NCBI GenBank assembly: GCA_946405205.1
Contig: CAMJGL010000004.1
Span: 42,397-106,396, forward strand
Direction: 5' to 3'
DNA from: F23-B02 sp946405205
GTDB lineage: Bacteria > Bacillota > Clostridia > Oscillospirales > Oscillospiraceae
Length of the DNA: 64,000 nucleotides
Notes under the pieces: model-generated
What the model saw: only the letters and a program-made list of their open reading frames with translations
The model's database searches: none
Told to the model about the DNA's origin: nothing
Shown: piece by piece, positions 34,795-43,743 of the stretch
How the letters are laid out: every line of letters begins with the position of its first letter
How positions within the stretch are numbered: position 1 is the first letter of the stretch
Translations under genes and position numbers: made by a program

Positions 34795-35231
34795 AAGTAA
34801 CAAATTACATAAAGCTTGAGTTTCCGAGCTGCAGCTCCAACGAGAGCTTTGCGAGAGCGGCGGCCGCGGGCTTTGCCGCGCAGCTCGACCCGACGCTCGA
34901 GGAGCTGGGGGACATAAAGACCGCCGTCAGCGAGGCGGTGACGAACTGCATCGTCCACGCATATCCCGACAGCATCGGAAAGATCACCATGCGCCTGCGT
35001 ATACTCGACGGCGAGAAGCTTGAGATAATGATAAAGGACCGGGGCCGCGGCATCGAGGATGTGCAGCAGGCCATGCTGCCTATGTACACCACCGGAGGCG
35101 AGGAGCGCAGCGGCATGGGCTTTACCATCATGGAGAGCTTCATGGACAAGCTCAAGGTCAAAAGCTCCGGCTCCAAGGGCACGAGCGTGACCATGCTGCG
35201 CACGATAAAACAGCGAAAGAGCCTGCTATGA
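34791..35231 (+). CDS. spoIIAB: Anti-sigma F factor / serine kinase SpoIIAB
   Basis: A 146-residue GHKL-type kinase with N-box AVSEAVTNCIVHAYPD, G1 box IKDRGRGIEDV and G2 box ERSGMGFTIMESFMD. It holds sigma F inactive and phosphorylates SpoIIAA. Both neighbours overlap it by four bases (ATGA), giving coupled, stoichiometric synthesis. Confidence 0.94.
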   Translation: MKVTNYIKLEFPSCSSNESFARAAAAGFAAQLDPTLEELGDIKTAVSEAVTNCIVHAYPDSIGKITMRLRILDGEKLEIMIKDRGRGIEDVQQAMLPMYTTGGEERSGMGFTIMESFMDKLKVKSSGSKGTSVTMLRTIKQRKSLL

Positions 35232-35941
35232 CCGAGAGCATGCTGGAGTGTCTCCGCCTTGCAAAGGCGGGGGATAAATCGGCGGCCGAGCGGCTCGTTG
35301 AGGAAAACTCCGGACTTATCTGGAGCGTTGCCCGCCGTTTCTTCGGCAGGGGCACCGAGCCGGACGACCTGTATCAGCTCGGCTGTATTGGCTTTCTGAA
35401 GGCCATCGAGGGCTTTGACATGAACTTCGGCACTCAGTTTTCGACATATGCCGTGCCGAAGATATCCGGCGAGATACGCAGATTTCTCAGGGATGACGGA
35501 GCCATCAAGGTCAGCCGCGGCATAAAGGAGCAGGCGCAGCAGATAAGAGCCGCGCGCAGCGCCCTTGAGCAGCGCCTCGGCAGGGAGCCGCTGATATCGG
35601 AGCTTTCGGCGGAAACGGGCTTCACGCCGGAGGAGATAGCCTTTGCCGAGACCGCCACGGGGCCTGCCGAAAGCCTGCAGCGTGAGACCGGCGAGGACGG
35701 CTTCACCCTTGAGCACGTCCTGACGGATATATACTGCGAGGAGCGGATGCTCGAGCACGTTTCCCTGCGCTATGCCATTGAGCAGCTTCCGGAAAAGGAG
35801 CGCAAGACCTTGTATCTGCGGTATTTCCACGGCATGACGCAGGAGACCGCGGCGAGAGTGCTCGGCGTGTCGCAGGTACAGGTGTCGCGGCTCGAGCGGC
35901 GCGCCGTTGAAAGATTGAGAGAAGTGTTAACTGACACTTGA
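35228..35941 (+). CDS. sigF: Sporulation sigma factor F
   Basis: A 237-residue sigma-70 family factor: region 2 (DLYQLGCIGFLKAIEGFDMNFGTQFSTYAVPKI), region 3 (SELSAETGFTPEEIAFAE) and region 4 with the helix-turn-helix MTQETAARVLGVSQVQVSRLERRAV. Its place after spoIIAA and spoIIAB identifies it as sigma F, not sigma G, and marks the organism as a spore former. Confidence 0.93.
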   Translation: MTESMLECLRLAKAGDKSAAERLVEENSGLIWSVARRFFGRGTEPDDLYQLGCIGFLKAIEGFDMNFGTQFSTYAVPKISGEIRRFLRDDGAIKVSRGIKEQAQQIRAARSALEQRLGREPLISELSAETGFTPEEIAFAETATGPAESLQRETGEDGFTLEHVLTDIYCEERMLEHVSLRYAIEQLPEKERKTLYLRYFHGMTQETAARVLGVSQVQVSRLERRAVERLREVLTDT

Positions 35942-35966
35942 ATGGTATTCTTATTCGTGTTAAAAT
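35938..35966 (+). promoter_or_regulatory. Promoter of the helicase gene, giving a near-leaderless transcript
   Basis: TTGAAT (35938-35943), 17-base spacer, TAAAAT (35961-35966). The expected start is near 35972-35974, one to three bases before the ATG at 35975. Confidence 0.5.
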
Positions 35967-35974
35967 AATGCGTC

Positions 35975-38344
35975 ATGAATAAGGATTTTGAAAAGAGATA
36001 TGTAGAAGCGAGAAAAAAAGTCATCGAGTCGGACTTTTCCGCCCTCAATCCCATGCAGAGAAAGGCTGTCATGGCGACGGAAGGCCCCCTGCTTATTTTG
36101 GCGGGCGCGGGCAGCGGCAAGACCACCGTGCTTATAAACAGGATCGCAAACCTCCTGCGCTACGGCGCCGCGGGCGACAGTGTTGAAATACCCGAAGCAG
36201 CAGGCGAGGAGGATATTGAAATAATGCTCGCAGGCGGGGAGCAGGCGCGCAGGATAGCTGCCCTTGACCCCACTCCGCCGTGGCGCATACTCGCAATCAC
36301 GTTTACGAATAAGGCGGCCGACGAGCTCAAGTCAAGGCTTGAGAATATGCTCGGCCCTGTCGGAAGCGAGGTCTGGGCCTCCACCTTCCATTCTGCCTGT
36401 GTGCGCATCCTCCGCCGCGACGCAGAGCGCCTCGGCTTCCCGAAGAGCTTTACAATTTACGATACGTCCGACAGTATGAGCCTTGTAAAGCGCATACTGA
36501 AGGATCTTGACCTTGACGATAAGCGCTATCCGCCGCGCATGCTGCTTTCCGAGATAAGCAGGGCAAAGGACGAAAGCCTGTCCGCAGAGGAGTATTCCGC
36601 CCGTGCGAGAGCCTCGGGAGACGCCCGACGGATAAAGATAGCGGAGATCTACGCCGAATACTCACGCCGCGCATTCTCCGCCGGCGCGATGGACTTTGAC
36701 GACCTTATCTATTATACCGTCAAGCTCCTCAACGAGCACGACGACGTCTGCGAATACTGGCAGAAGCGGTTCAAATATGTGCTCATCGACGAATATCAGG
36801 ATACCAACAGGCTCCAGTACCTGCTTGCCTCGAAGCTCGCGGGCGGCTGGGGCAATATCTGCGTTGTGGGCGATGATGACCAGAGCATCTATAAATTCCG
36901 CGGCGCAACGATAGAGAACATACTGTCCTTCGAGGATGAATACAAAGACTGCCGTGTCATCCGCCTTGAGCAGAACTACCGCAGCACGGCGCGTATACTC
37001 GACGCGGCAAACGCGGTCATCCGCAACAATACCGGGCGCAAGGGCAAGGAGCTCTGGACAAACGGAGACAGGGGAGAGCCCATTGAGCTCTACGTTGCCG
37101 ATAACGAGCATGACGAGGCCCGTCAGGTTGCGTCGCAGATCATGACCCTGTACGGACGGGGCGGCTCATGGGGCGATAACGCCATCCTGTACCGCATGAA
37201 CGCCCAGTCGCATCAGCTTGAGCAGGCGTTCAAGCGCAACGGCATACCCTACCGCGTCTTCGGCGGTACGGGCTTCTTTGACCGCGCCGAGGTCAAGGAT
37301 ATGCTGGCCTACCTGTGCGTGATCGCGTCTCCGGGCGACGATCTGCGCCTTGAGAGGATAATCAACAACCCGCCTCGCGGCATCGGCGCAAAGAGCATCG
37401 AGACCGCGTCCGCCATCGCGGCGGACAGGGGCTGCTCATTGTTCGAGGTGATAAGCAAGGCAGATCTCTACCCTGAGCTCAGCCGCGCTTCCGTGAAAAT
37501 GCTGCTTTTTGCGAGCGTCATAAACGAGCTCAGGGCTCAGGCCGCCGAGCTTGCCCCCGATCTGCTCTATGACCTTGTGCTTGAAAAGACCGGCTACCTG
37601 AAAATGCTGGAGGAAAAGAATACCGTTGAGGACTCCGCCCGCGCCGAGAACGTCAGAGAGCTCAAGACCAGCATTGTAAACTACAAAAGCGAGACCGACG
37701 AGCCGAGCCTCGAGGGCTACCTTGCGGACGTTGCCCTGTATACGGACATGGACAACTACGACAAGGATTCAGACTGCGTTGTCATGATGACGATGCACTC
37801 GGCAAAGGGTCTTGAATTTCCCAATGTGTTCATCGTCGGCTGTGAGGAGGGCATATTCCCGGGCATCAAAGCCATCGGCGAGCCCGACGAGATGGAGGAG
37901 GAGCGCAGGCTGTGCTATGTGGCCATGACCCGCGCAAAGAAAAGGCTGTACATGTCCTGTGCAAAGCAGCGAATGCTGTTCGGCAGGACAACGGCCAACC
38001 GCGTGTCCCGCTTCGTTGACGAGATACCGGAGGAGCTGCTCGATAAGCGCGGCATACCCACGGGCTACGGCTATTCCGAAAAAAGCCGCATCCAGAAGGA
38101 ATTTGCATACCGCAGCCCCGCACCGAGGTCAAAACCCGTCGCGGCTCCCGCGGTGCCAAAACCGAAAGCTCCCGCGCCGAAGTTCGCCGTGGGCGACAGA
38201 GTTCTGCATAAGGCCTTCGGTGAGGGAAGCCTCAGAAAAATGACCCCAATGGGGAACGATCATCTTATAGAAATAGAATTTGACAGCGGTGTTACGAAAA
38301 AGCTCATGCTGCGTGCCGCCGCTCTGCATATGGTGAAGATATAG
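35975..38344 (+). CDS. pcrA: UvrD/PcrA-type 3'-5' DNA helicase
   Basis: A 789-residue SF1A helicase in repair and replication. Motifs: LILAGAGSGKTT (I), AITFTNKAADELKSRL (Ia), LIDEYQDTN (II), VGDDDQSIYKFRGA (III), LEQNYRST (IV), TMHSAKGLEFPNVFIVGCEEG (V), YVAMTRAKKRLYMS (VI). About 40 acidic residues are inserted between motifs I and Ia. The C-terminus has a Pro/Ala/Lys linker and a Tudor-like tail (FAVGDRVLHKAFGEG), as in PcrA. No Shine-Dalgarno is visible before the ATG. Confidence 0.92.
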   Translation: MNKDFEKRYVEARKKVIESDFSALNPMQRKAVMATEGPLLILAGAGSGKTTVLINRIANLLRYGAAGDSVEIPEAAGEEDIEIMLAGGEQARRIAALDPTPPWRILAITFTNKAADELKSRLENMLGPVGSEVWASTFHSACVRILRRDAERLGFPKSFTIYDTSDSMSLVKRILKDLDLDDKRYPPRMLLSEISRAKDESLSAEEYSARARASGDARRIKIAEIYAEYSRRAFSAGAMDFDDLIYYTVKLLNEHDDVCEYWQKRFKYVLIDEYQDTNRLQYLLASKLAGGWGNICVVGDDDQSIYKFRGATIENILSFEDEYKDCRVIRLEQNYRSTARILDAANAVIRNNTGRKGKELWTNGDRGEPIELYVADNEHDEARQVASQIMTLYGRGGSWGDNAILYRMNAQSHQLEQAFKRNGIPYRVFGGTGFFDRAEVKDMLAYLCVIASPGDDLRLERIINNPPRGIGAKSIETASAIAADRGCSLFEVISKADLYPELSRASVKMLLFASVINELRAQAAELAPDLLYDLVLEKTGYLKMLEEKNTVEDSARAENVRELKTSIVNYKSETDEPSLEGYLADVALYTDMDNYDKDSDCVVMMTMHSAKGLEFPNVFIVGCEEGIFPGIKAIGEPDEMEEERRLCYVAMTRAKKRLYMSCAKQRMLFGRTTANRVSRFVDEIPEELLDKRGIPTGYGYSEKSRIQKEFAYRSPAPRSKPVAAPAVPKPKAPAPKFAVGDRVLHKAFGEGSLRKMTPMGNDHLIEIEFDSGVTKKLMLRAAALHMVKI

Positions 38345-38346
38345 CT

Positions 38347-39222
38347 ATGTTAAAAGAGAAAAAGTCACTTATCGGAAGGAGCGCCCTTATAGCCACGACG
38401 CTTATCTGGGGCACATCCTTCGTTGTTCTGAAGTCCGCGCTGGACGATATAACCCCTCTGTGGGTGCTGGCCATCCGCTTCGGCGGCGCGGCGCTCATCA
38501 TGCTTCTGGCAAGCCTGCCGAAGCTCAAAAAGCTCGATATGCAGTACATAAAGGGCGGCGCCGTCATGGGCGTGTGCCTTGCGGCGGCATACACGGTGCA
38601 GACCTACGGTCTTGTGTACACAACGCCGGGCAAGAACGCCTTCCTCACGGCGACCTACTGCATATTGGTGCCCTTCCTGTACTGGATACTTTCAGGCAAA
38701 AAGCCGGACAGGTTCAATATCGGCGCGGCGGTCATATGTCTTGTGGGCATGGGCTTTGTGTGCCTGAACGAGGATCTGAGCGTGAATATCGGCGATGCGC
38801 TGACTGTGTGCTGCGGCCTGTTTTACGGACTGCACATCATAGCGACGGCGCGCTCGGTCGAGGGCAGGGATCCGCTGCTGCTGACGATGCTGCAGTTTGC
38901 GGTAGCGGCGGTGCTGTGCTTTGTCTGCGCCCTGCTGTTTGAGCCGAAGCCGGGACACATTCCCGGGAGCTCGTGGGCTGGTATTGCCTATCTTACCGTC
39001 ATGTGCACAGGCGTGTGCTTTTTCCTTCAGACGGTGGGACAGAAATACACCCCGCCCTCTGCGGCGGCGGTCATCATGACCCTTGAATCCGTTTTCGGAA
39101 CTGCACTGTCGATAATCATGGGACAGGAGGATATGACCTTCAAGATCGGCCTCGGCTTCTGCCTGATATTCATTGCCGTCCTCATATCCGAAACGAAGCT
39201 TGAATTTTTGAAAAAGAAATAG
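38347..39222 (+). CDS. EamA/DMT-family transporter
   Basis: A 291-residue protein with about ten membrane helices in two EamA repeats: ATTLIWGTSFVVLKSALDDITPLWVLAIRF opens the first, and PPSAAAVIMTLESVFGTALSIIMGQE closes the second. Presumed metabolite exporter, substrate unknown. Two bases after the helicase stop, so probably co-transcribed. A hairpin (39231-39250, GGCGAAGC stem) follows the stop. Confidence 0.85.
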   Translation: MLKEKKSLIGRSALIATTLIWGTSFVVLKSALDDITPLWVLAIRFGGAALIMLLASLPKLKKLDMQYIKGGAVMGVCLAAAYTVQTYGLVYTTPGKNAFLTATYCILVPFLYWILSGKKPDRFNIGAAVICLVGMGFVCLNEDLSVNIGDALTVCCGLFYGLHIIATARSVEGRDPLLLTMLQFAVAAVLCFVCALLFEPKPGHIPGSSWAGIAYLTVMCTGVCFFLQTVGQKYTPPSAAAVIMTLESVFGTALSIIMGQEDMTFKIGLGFCLIFIAVLISETKLEFLKKK

Positions 39223-39301
39223 CGGTTTTTGGCGAAGCTCCGGCTTCGCCTTTGCCGTTTTGATGCCGGAATGATGTAAATTGAACGTGAGGTGAGTAGC
39301 A

Positions 39302-39955
39302 GTGATAAAAATACTTGTTGTTGAGGACGAAAAGCCCATATCCGACCTTATAAAGCTGAGCCTCGGCAAGGCGGGGTACAGCTGCCGCTGCGCCTATGAC
39401 GGTATGGAGGCGGCGGATATGATAGACGCCGACACATATGACCTTATACTGCTGGATATAATGCTCCCCAAGGTGGACGGGTTTGAGCTTATGGAGTATA
39501 TACGCCCTCTCGGCGTCCCCGTGATATTCCTCACGGCCAAGAACGCGGTCGCCGACAGGGTCAAGGGCCTGCGCATGGGCGCGGAGGACTACATAGTAAA
39601 GCCATTTGAGGTGCTCGAGCTGCTGGCGAGGGTCGACGTCGTTCTGCGCAGGTACAATAAAACGGCTGCCGTTATAGAGATAGGCGGCCTTACGATCGAC
39701 ACACAGTCCATGATAGTGCGACGGGATGGGGAGGAGATAGCCCTTACCCGCAAGGAATACGAGCTGCTGCTCCTGTTTGCCCGTAATCCCAATACCGCGC
39801 TTTACCGCGAAACGATATACGAGCGCGTATGGGGCGGGGATTTCAACTACGGCAGCAAGACCGTCGACCTTCATGTTCAGCGGCTGCGCAGGAAGGTCGG
39901 CTGGAACGACAGACTGCAGGCGGTCAATAAGGTGGGCTACAGACTGGAGATTTAG
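39302..39955 (+). CDS. OmpR-family response regulator
   Basis: A 217-residue regulator: receiver domain with acidic pocket (VVEDEKP), phospho-acceptor Asp in LILLDIMLPKVDG and Lys in VKPFEVLELLARV, then a winged helix (LTRKEYELLLLF, GSKTVDLHVQRLRRKVG). The start codon is GTG with AGGTGA upstream. It pairs with the histidine kinase 140 bases downstream. Confidence 0.9.
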   Translation: MIKILVVEDEKPISDLIKLSLGKAGYSCRCAYDGMEAADMIDADTYDLILLDIMLPKVDGFELMEYIRPLGVPVIFLTAKNAVADRVKGLRMGAEDYIVKPFEVLELLARVDVVLRRYNKTAAVIEIGGLTIDTQSMIVRRDGEEIALTRKEYELLLLFARNPNTALYRETIYERVWGGDFNYGSKTVDLHVQRLRRKVGWNDRLQAVNKVGYRLEI

Positions 39956-40012
39956 TGTGAAAATTCACACTGATCCATAATTAAAAAACGGCGTGCCGCT
40001 CAAGCGGCAACC

Positions 40013-40094
40013 GCACAGGCCAACGATCTCCATTCTGCCGCAGTGGAGATATAAATTCCTGCCTGTGCTGCCGGCTCTGCGGCAGAATGGAGAT
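40013..40094 (+). promoter_or_regulatory. Switch-like RNA element covering the kinase ribosome binding site
   Basis: Helix A pairs 40013-40020 (GCACAGGC) with 40061-40068. Helix B pairs 40026-40042 with 40078-40094 over 17 perfect base pairs. They interleave as a pseudoknot would. Helix B's right arm contains GGAGAT, the Shine-Dalgarno of the kinase. A second GGAGAT (40045-40050) can pair with the same ATCTCC (40026-40031), giving an alternative fold that frees the ribosome site. Confidence 0.55.
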
Positions 40095-40098
40095 TGAT

Positions 40099-41490
40099 AT
40101 GCGGTTTCGCGTAAAGATGACGATATGCATGATATGGCTGCTGTCGCTGGCCTTCGGCGTCGGCGGGAGCCTGCTCATATCCATATCCTTCAACAACTCC
40201 ATCGAAAGGGAGAAGGAGGCGGCGCTCAACTCGTTCCAGTATGTCCTGCGCACGCTGCAGCTTGTGAACGAAGTGAGCACCCTGCCGAACAATTCCGACA
40301 TTCTCGACGTCATACATCAGATGGAGAAAAAGGGCATGAACGACTTTTCCGCGATAAGCCTTTCCGAGCACGGGGGTGAGACCCTGTACTCAAGCGGGAG
40401 CGAAGAGCTTGCTCAGCTCGGCGACTCAGCCGCCAACAGCCTTACGCTCGTGTCCGATGCCGTAGGAAACAGGCATTTCAAGGTCGCCGGTACTATCGAG
40501 ACCGAGGCGCAGGCTCTGCAGCTTGTGATCTGCTACGATATTCAGGACATATATACCGCCCGCGACGAGCAGTATTCGGTTTACGCGACCGCGTTTTTGG
40601 TGACGATCGCCGTCGGCGCCGCGCTGTCGTATCTGCTGTCATACCTGCTGACAAGGCCGCTCGGCAGGCTCTCCGCGGCCACAAAGAGGATCGCAGCGGG
40701 GAATCTGACATACCGAAGCAATGTGAAAACCAACGATGAGTTCGGGACACTGTCCGAGAACTTTGACGCGATGGCGGAAAAGCTTGAGGAGAATATCACG
40801 GAGCTTAAAGACTCCATGCGCCGGCAGGAGGAGTTCATGGGCAGCTTCGCCCACGAGATGAAGACTCCGATGACCTCCATCATAGGCTACGCCGATCTGC
40901 TGCGCAGCCGGAGCCTCAGCCCGACCGAGCAGATGAACGCGGCAAACTACATATTCTCGGAGGGTAAGCGGCTGGAAAGCCTGTCGCTGAAGCTGCTTGA
41001 CATTATAGTCCTGAAAAACAGCGAGCTTGAGTTTAAGCTCACGTCTCCCGCCAGCCTCATATCCTCAACCGTGGAATACTTAAAGCCGATCTATGCGGAA
41101 GCGGGCATCAGGCTTCAGTATAAATGCGAGGAGGGCGAGTGCCTGATGGAGCCCGACCTTGTAAAATCTCTGCTTGTCAACCTCATGGATAACGCGAGAA
41201 AAGCCCTTGATAAGGGCGGGAATATTTATATCATGTCAGTGATGCTGCCCGACGGCTGCGAGATCCGCGTCCTCGACAACGGGCCGGGTATCCCGCCGGA
41301 GGCGCTTGCGCATCTGACGGAGGCTTTTTACAGGGTGGATAAATCCCGCTCAAGAGCGCAGGGCGGCGTGGGCCTCGGCTTATCGCTGTGCAATGATATA
41401 GCAAAGCTCCACGGCGGATGTCTCAAATTCCAGAGCCGCGTCGGAAACGGAACACAGGTGACAGCCGAGCTTCACGGAGGCAGGATATGA
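40099..41490 (+). CDS. Membrane sensor histidine kinase
   Basis: A ~463-residue kinase: N-terminal helix, extracytoplasmic domain (~residues 35-155), second helix (AFLVTIAVGAALSYLLSYLL), HAMP (RPLGRLSAATKRIAAGNLTYR), phospho-acceptor helix SFAHEMKTPMTSIIGY, and ATPase N, G1 and G2 boxes (LMDNARKALD, LDNGPGIPP, GGVGLGLSLC). The ATG at 40099 lies six bases after GGAG. The ATG at 40087 lies inside helix B and lacks a ribosome site. It overlaps the next gene by ATGA. Confidence 0.88.
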   Translation: MRFRVKMTICMIWLLSLAFGVGGSLLISISFNNSIEREKEAALNSFQYVLRTLQLVNEVSTLPNNSDILDVIHQMEKKGMNDFSAISLSEHGGETLYSSGSEELAQLGDSAANSLTLVSDAVGNRHFKVAGTIETEAQALQLVICYDIQDIYTARDEQYSVYATAFLVTIAVGAALSYLLSYLLTRPLGRLSAATKRIAAGNLTYRSNVKTNDEFGTLSENFDAMAEKLEENITELKDSMRRQEEFMGSFAHEMKTPMTSIIGYADLLRSRSLSPTEQMNAANYIFSEGKRLESLSLKLLDIIVLKNSELEFKLTSPASLISSTVEYLKPIYAEAGIRLQYKCEEGECLMEPDLVKSLLVNLMDNARKALDKGGNIYIMSVMLPDGCEIRVLDNGPGIPPEALAHLTEAFYRVDKSRSRAQGGVGLGLSLCNDIAKLHGGCLKFQSRVGNGTQVTAELHGGRI

Positions 41491-42212
41491 AGAAATTTAC
41501 AAAGATACTGCTTGCACTTTTTCTGACGCTGGCCGCCGTGGGCATAGGCATCGGTCTGCCTCTTGCCGTGTCAGGATACGAGGACAAAAGACTTGAGGAT
41601 TCGGGCCAGACGCTCGATAACCTCGGCGTGAGCCTCGGACTTAACGTAAGAGGCAGCATAAGCCTTGAGCAAAAATTTGATATGCTTTTGAATGGCGATC
41701 CGTATGCGGTCGAGACCGCGACAGCAAAATATATGAACTACGAGAATGCCACGTCCGTAACATTCGAGTGGCTCAAAGACTTAGCCGAGCAGGGAATATC
41801 CGTTGTGGACTTAGAAAGCGCTGAAATAAAGGAAGCAACTCCCGGACTGCTTACAGACAATTCCGGAGAGAGAGCCAGTTTTTTTATATGGAGCGTTTGT
41901 ATCAGTGACGGAAGGGGAGATGCGATTCTTATCATTGATGATGAGACGGCCAGCCTTCTGGCTTTGAAATATGAGGTTGTAAATACAGATACGGAGCTCA
42001 GCACAGATGAAATACCAAGTATTAATCTGCATGCGCCAATGGAGTTTTACTGTAAAAAGCTCGGCTGTGAGCTTGTTGCGATAGATGAGGTCGAAGCCTC
42101 GGCAAGCTATTATTTATACAGTATTGTCATAAGCTTTGACGGTGGAATGTCGTACATCAGACTGCCGCTCGCAGGGAACATGAGAAACTTTTCATTTGTT
42201 GTACCTTATTGA
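41487..42212 (+). CDS. Membrane-anchored protein of unknown function, partner of a two-component system
   Basis: A 241-residue protein with one N-terminal helix (ILLALFLTLAAVGIGIGLPLAVSG) and an extracytoplasmic acidic domain. I do not recognise a family. The second half of the gene (from about 41,680) is AT-richer and uses different codons than the first half. It overlaps the kinase stop by four bases, so it is probably made with the kinase and could modulate sensing. Confidence 0.7.
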   Translation: MKKFTKILLALFLTLAAVGIGIGLPLAVSGYEDKRLEDSGQTLDNLGVSLGLNVRGSISLEQKFDMLLNGDPYAVETATAKYMNYENATSVTFEWLKDLAEQGISVVDLESAEIKEATPGLLTDNSGERASFFIWSVCISDGRGDAILIIDDETASLLALKYEVVNTDTELSTDEIPSINLHAPMEFYCKKLGCELVAIDEVEASASYYLYSIVISFDGGMSYIRLPLAGNMRNFSFVVPY

Positions 42213-42268
42213 GAATCGTGCTTATTGAAAGTATATTTATATATCCTCTCTTTTGCCCCGGCAAAATG

Positions 42269-42302
42269 AAAAGGCTGTCATTCATCGGAATGACAGCCTT
42301 TT
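42269..42302. terminator. Bidirectional terminator
   Basis: AAAAGGCTGTCATTC (42269-42283) pairs with its complement (42288-42302) around a 4-base loop. T-runs on both strands serve the kinase operon and the convergent symporter gene. Confidence 0.9.
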
Positions 42303-42315
42303 TACCGTTTAATTA

Positions 42316-43611
42316 TTATGCTTCGGTGGTATTGGGCTCGGATTTCTTTGCAAGCTTTTTCTGGAGCCAATCCTTGCCGTTTACATAGCGCTCGACTATG
42401 AAGGAGGCGACGTAGTCGCCGGCGGCATTGACCATGGTAGCGGGAGGATCGACCAGATTGCCCAGTGCAAGCGCGATGGGGAAGGCGATAGCGAGCTGGT
42501 CGGGGAAGAAGATGGTGCAGAGCACGAGCTCGCCCGTACCGCCGCCGCCGGGGATACCGCTCATGGCGACGGAGGAGAACACCGCAACGACGATTGCGAG
42601 TATCGCCTGACTTGTTCCGAAGTCCATGCCGAAGATACCGAAGAGGAAGGCGACCTTGATGATGGCGCTCATCGCCGAGCCGTCCATGTGCATGGTAGCG
42701 CCCATGGGCAGAACGATGTTGGTGACCTCCTTGGAGATGCCGGTCTCCTCAGCCACTTCCATGTTGGTGGGTATAGTCGCAACGGAGGAGCAGGTGCCGA
42801 AGGAAACGGCCGCGGGTCTGAACAGGTGCTTCCACATGACCTTCGCGCCGCCCTTGCCGCCGCCGAAGCGGGCGTATATCGGGAAGAAGACGAACATATA
42901 CGCGAAGCACAGCACGTAGTAGACGATAAGGGTGCGGCTGTAGTCGCCGATGAGGTCGGGGCCGTAGGTGGCGACGAGATAGGCGAAGAAGCCGAAGAAG
43001 CCGACAGGTGCGTAGTAGGTAATGATCTTTATGACCTTCATGATGCAGTTGGTCAGGTCGTCAAGTATCTTCGCGGTCAGGGTCTGCTTGCCGCCGGCCA
43101 TCTGGATGCCGAAGCCGAAGAGAACAGCGGCCACGATGAGGGGAAGTATCGCCCTGCGGCTCCAGAGCTCGGCAAAGTCGGGCTTGGTGAAGAAGTTGAT
43201 TATCATATCGGCAACGCCGAGAGTTGCGCCGACCTCGCCCTCGGTGACCTCGTAGGTGCCGGAGGTTATGGGGATCACGCGGACGACTATGTACATGATG
43301 ACTGCGGCGATGGCTGCGGTCACAAAGAAGGTGGCAACGGTAACGCCCATGACCTTGCCTGCCCTCTTCGCACTGGACATATTCGCGATAGCCGAGGATA
43401 TGGAGCAGAACACCATGGGTACGACGACGCAGAACATGAGGTTTATGAACACCGTTCCGAGAGGCTCAAGAACGGTCGCGCCCTTGGAGACGACCTCTCC
43501 TGAGGCGTCCTTGACAACGGGGTTGAGTGCGCCGACGACGCAGCCGCCGATGATGCCGAGAAGCATGAAAATTATAAATCCGTAGGATTTGAAGAAAGAT
43601 CTCTTTGCCAT
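42316..43611 (-). CDS. Dicarboxylate/amino acid:cation symporter (SDF/DAACS family)
   Basis: A 431-residue secondary transporter. Diagnostic parts are the serine-rich hairpin FGTCSSVATIPTNMEVAEE, LPMGATMHMDGSAM (NMDGT-like, sodium/substrate site) and SGIPGGGGTGELV, followed by a substrate-contacting segment LALGNLVDPPATMVNAAGD. It likely imports glutamate, aspartate or C4-dicarboxylates with Na+ or H+. The frame stays open to 43962, but MAKRSFFKSYGF at 43611 has AAGGAG at the right distance and the longer N-terminus is unlike the family. Confidence 0.9.
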   Translation of the reverse strand: MAKRSFFKSYGFIIFMLLGIIGGCVVGALNPVVKDASGEVVSKGATVLEPLGTVFINLMFCVVVPMVFCSISSAIANMSSAKRAGKVMGVTVATFFVTAAIAAVIMYIVVRVIPITSGTYEVTEGEVGATLGVADMIINFFTKPDFAELWSRRAILPLIVAAVLFGFGIQMAGGKQTLTAKILDDLTNCIMKVIKIITYYAPVGFFGFFAYLVATYGPDLIGDYSRTLIVYYVLCFAYMFVFFPIYARFGGGKGGAKVMWKHLFRPAAVSFGTCSSVATIPTNMEVAEETGISKEVTNIVLPMGATMHMDGSAMSAIIKVAFLFGIFGMDFGTSQAILAIVVAVFSSVAMSGIPGGGGTGELVLCTIFFPDQLAIAFPIALALGNLVDPPATMVNAAGDYVASFIVERYVNGKDWLQKKLAKKSEPNTTEA

Positions 43612-43642
43612 ATGCATACTCCTTACATGAGATTGTGTATGT

Positions 43643-43671
43643 ATTATATTCTGAATTAATTGCCATGTAAA
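43643..43671 (-). promoter_or_regulatory. Promoter of the SDF symporter
   Basis: Minus strand: -35 TTTACA (43666-43671), 17 bases, -10 TATAAT (43643-43648), 32 bases before the ATG. Confidence 0.75.
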
Positions 43672-43684
43672 TTGGGTATAGTGC

Positions 43685-43713
43685 TTGAAACATTGCAAAA
43701 AGTGCTGTATAAT
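43685..43713 (+). promoter_or_regulatory. Promoter of the AraC-family gene
   Basis: TTGAAA (43685-43690), 17 bases, TATAAT (43708-43713), 30 bases before the ATG and back-to-back with the symporter promoter. Confidence 0.75.
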
Positions 43714-43743
43714 TCCATCGTGAAACAAAACGGAGGCAGAAAA

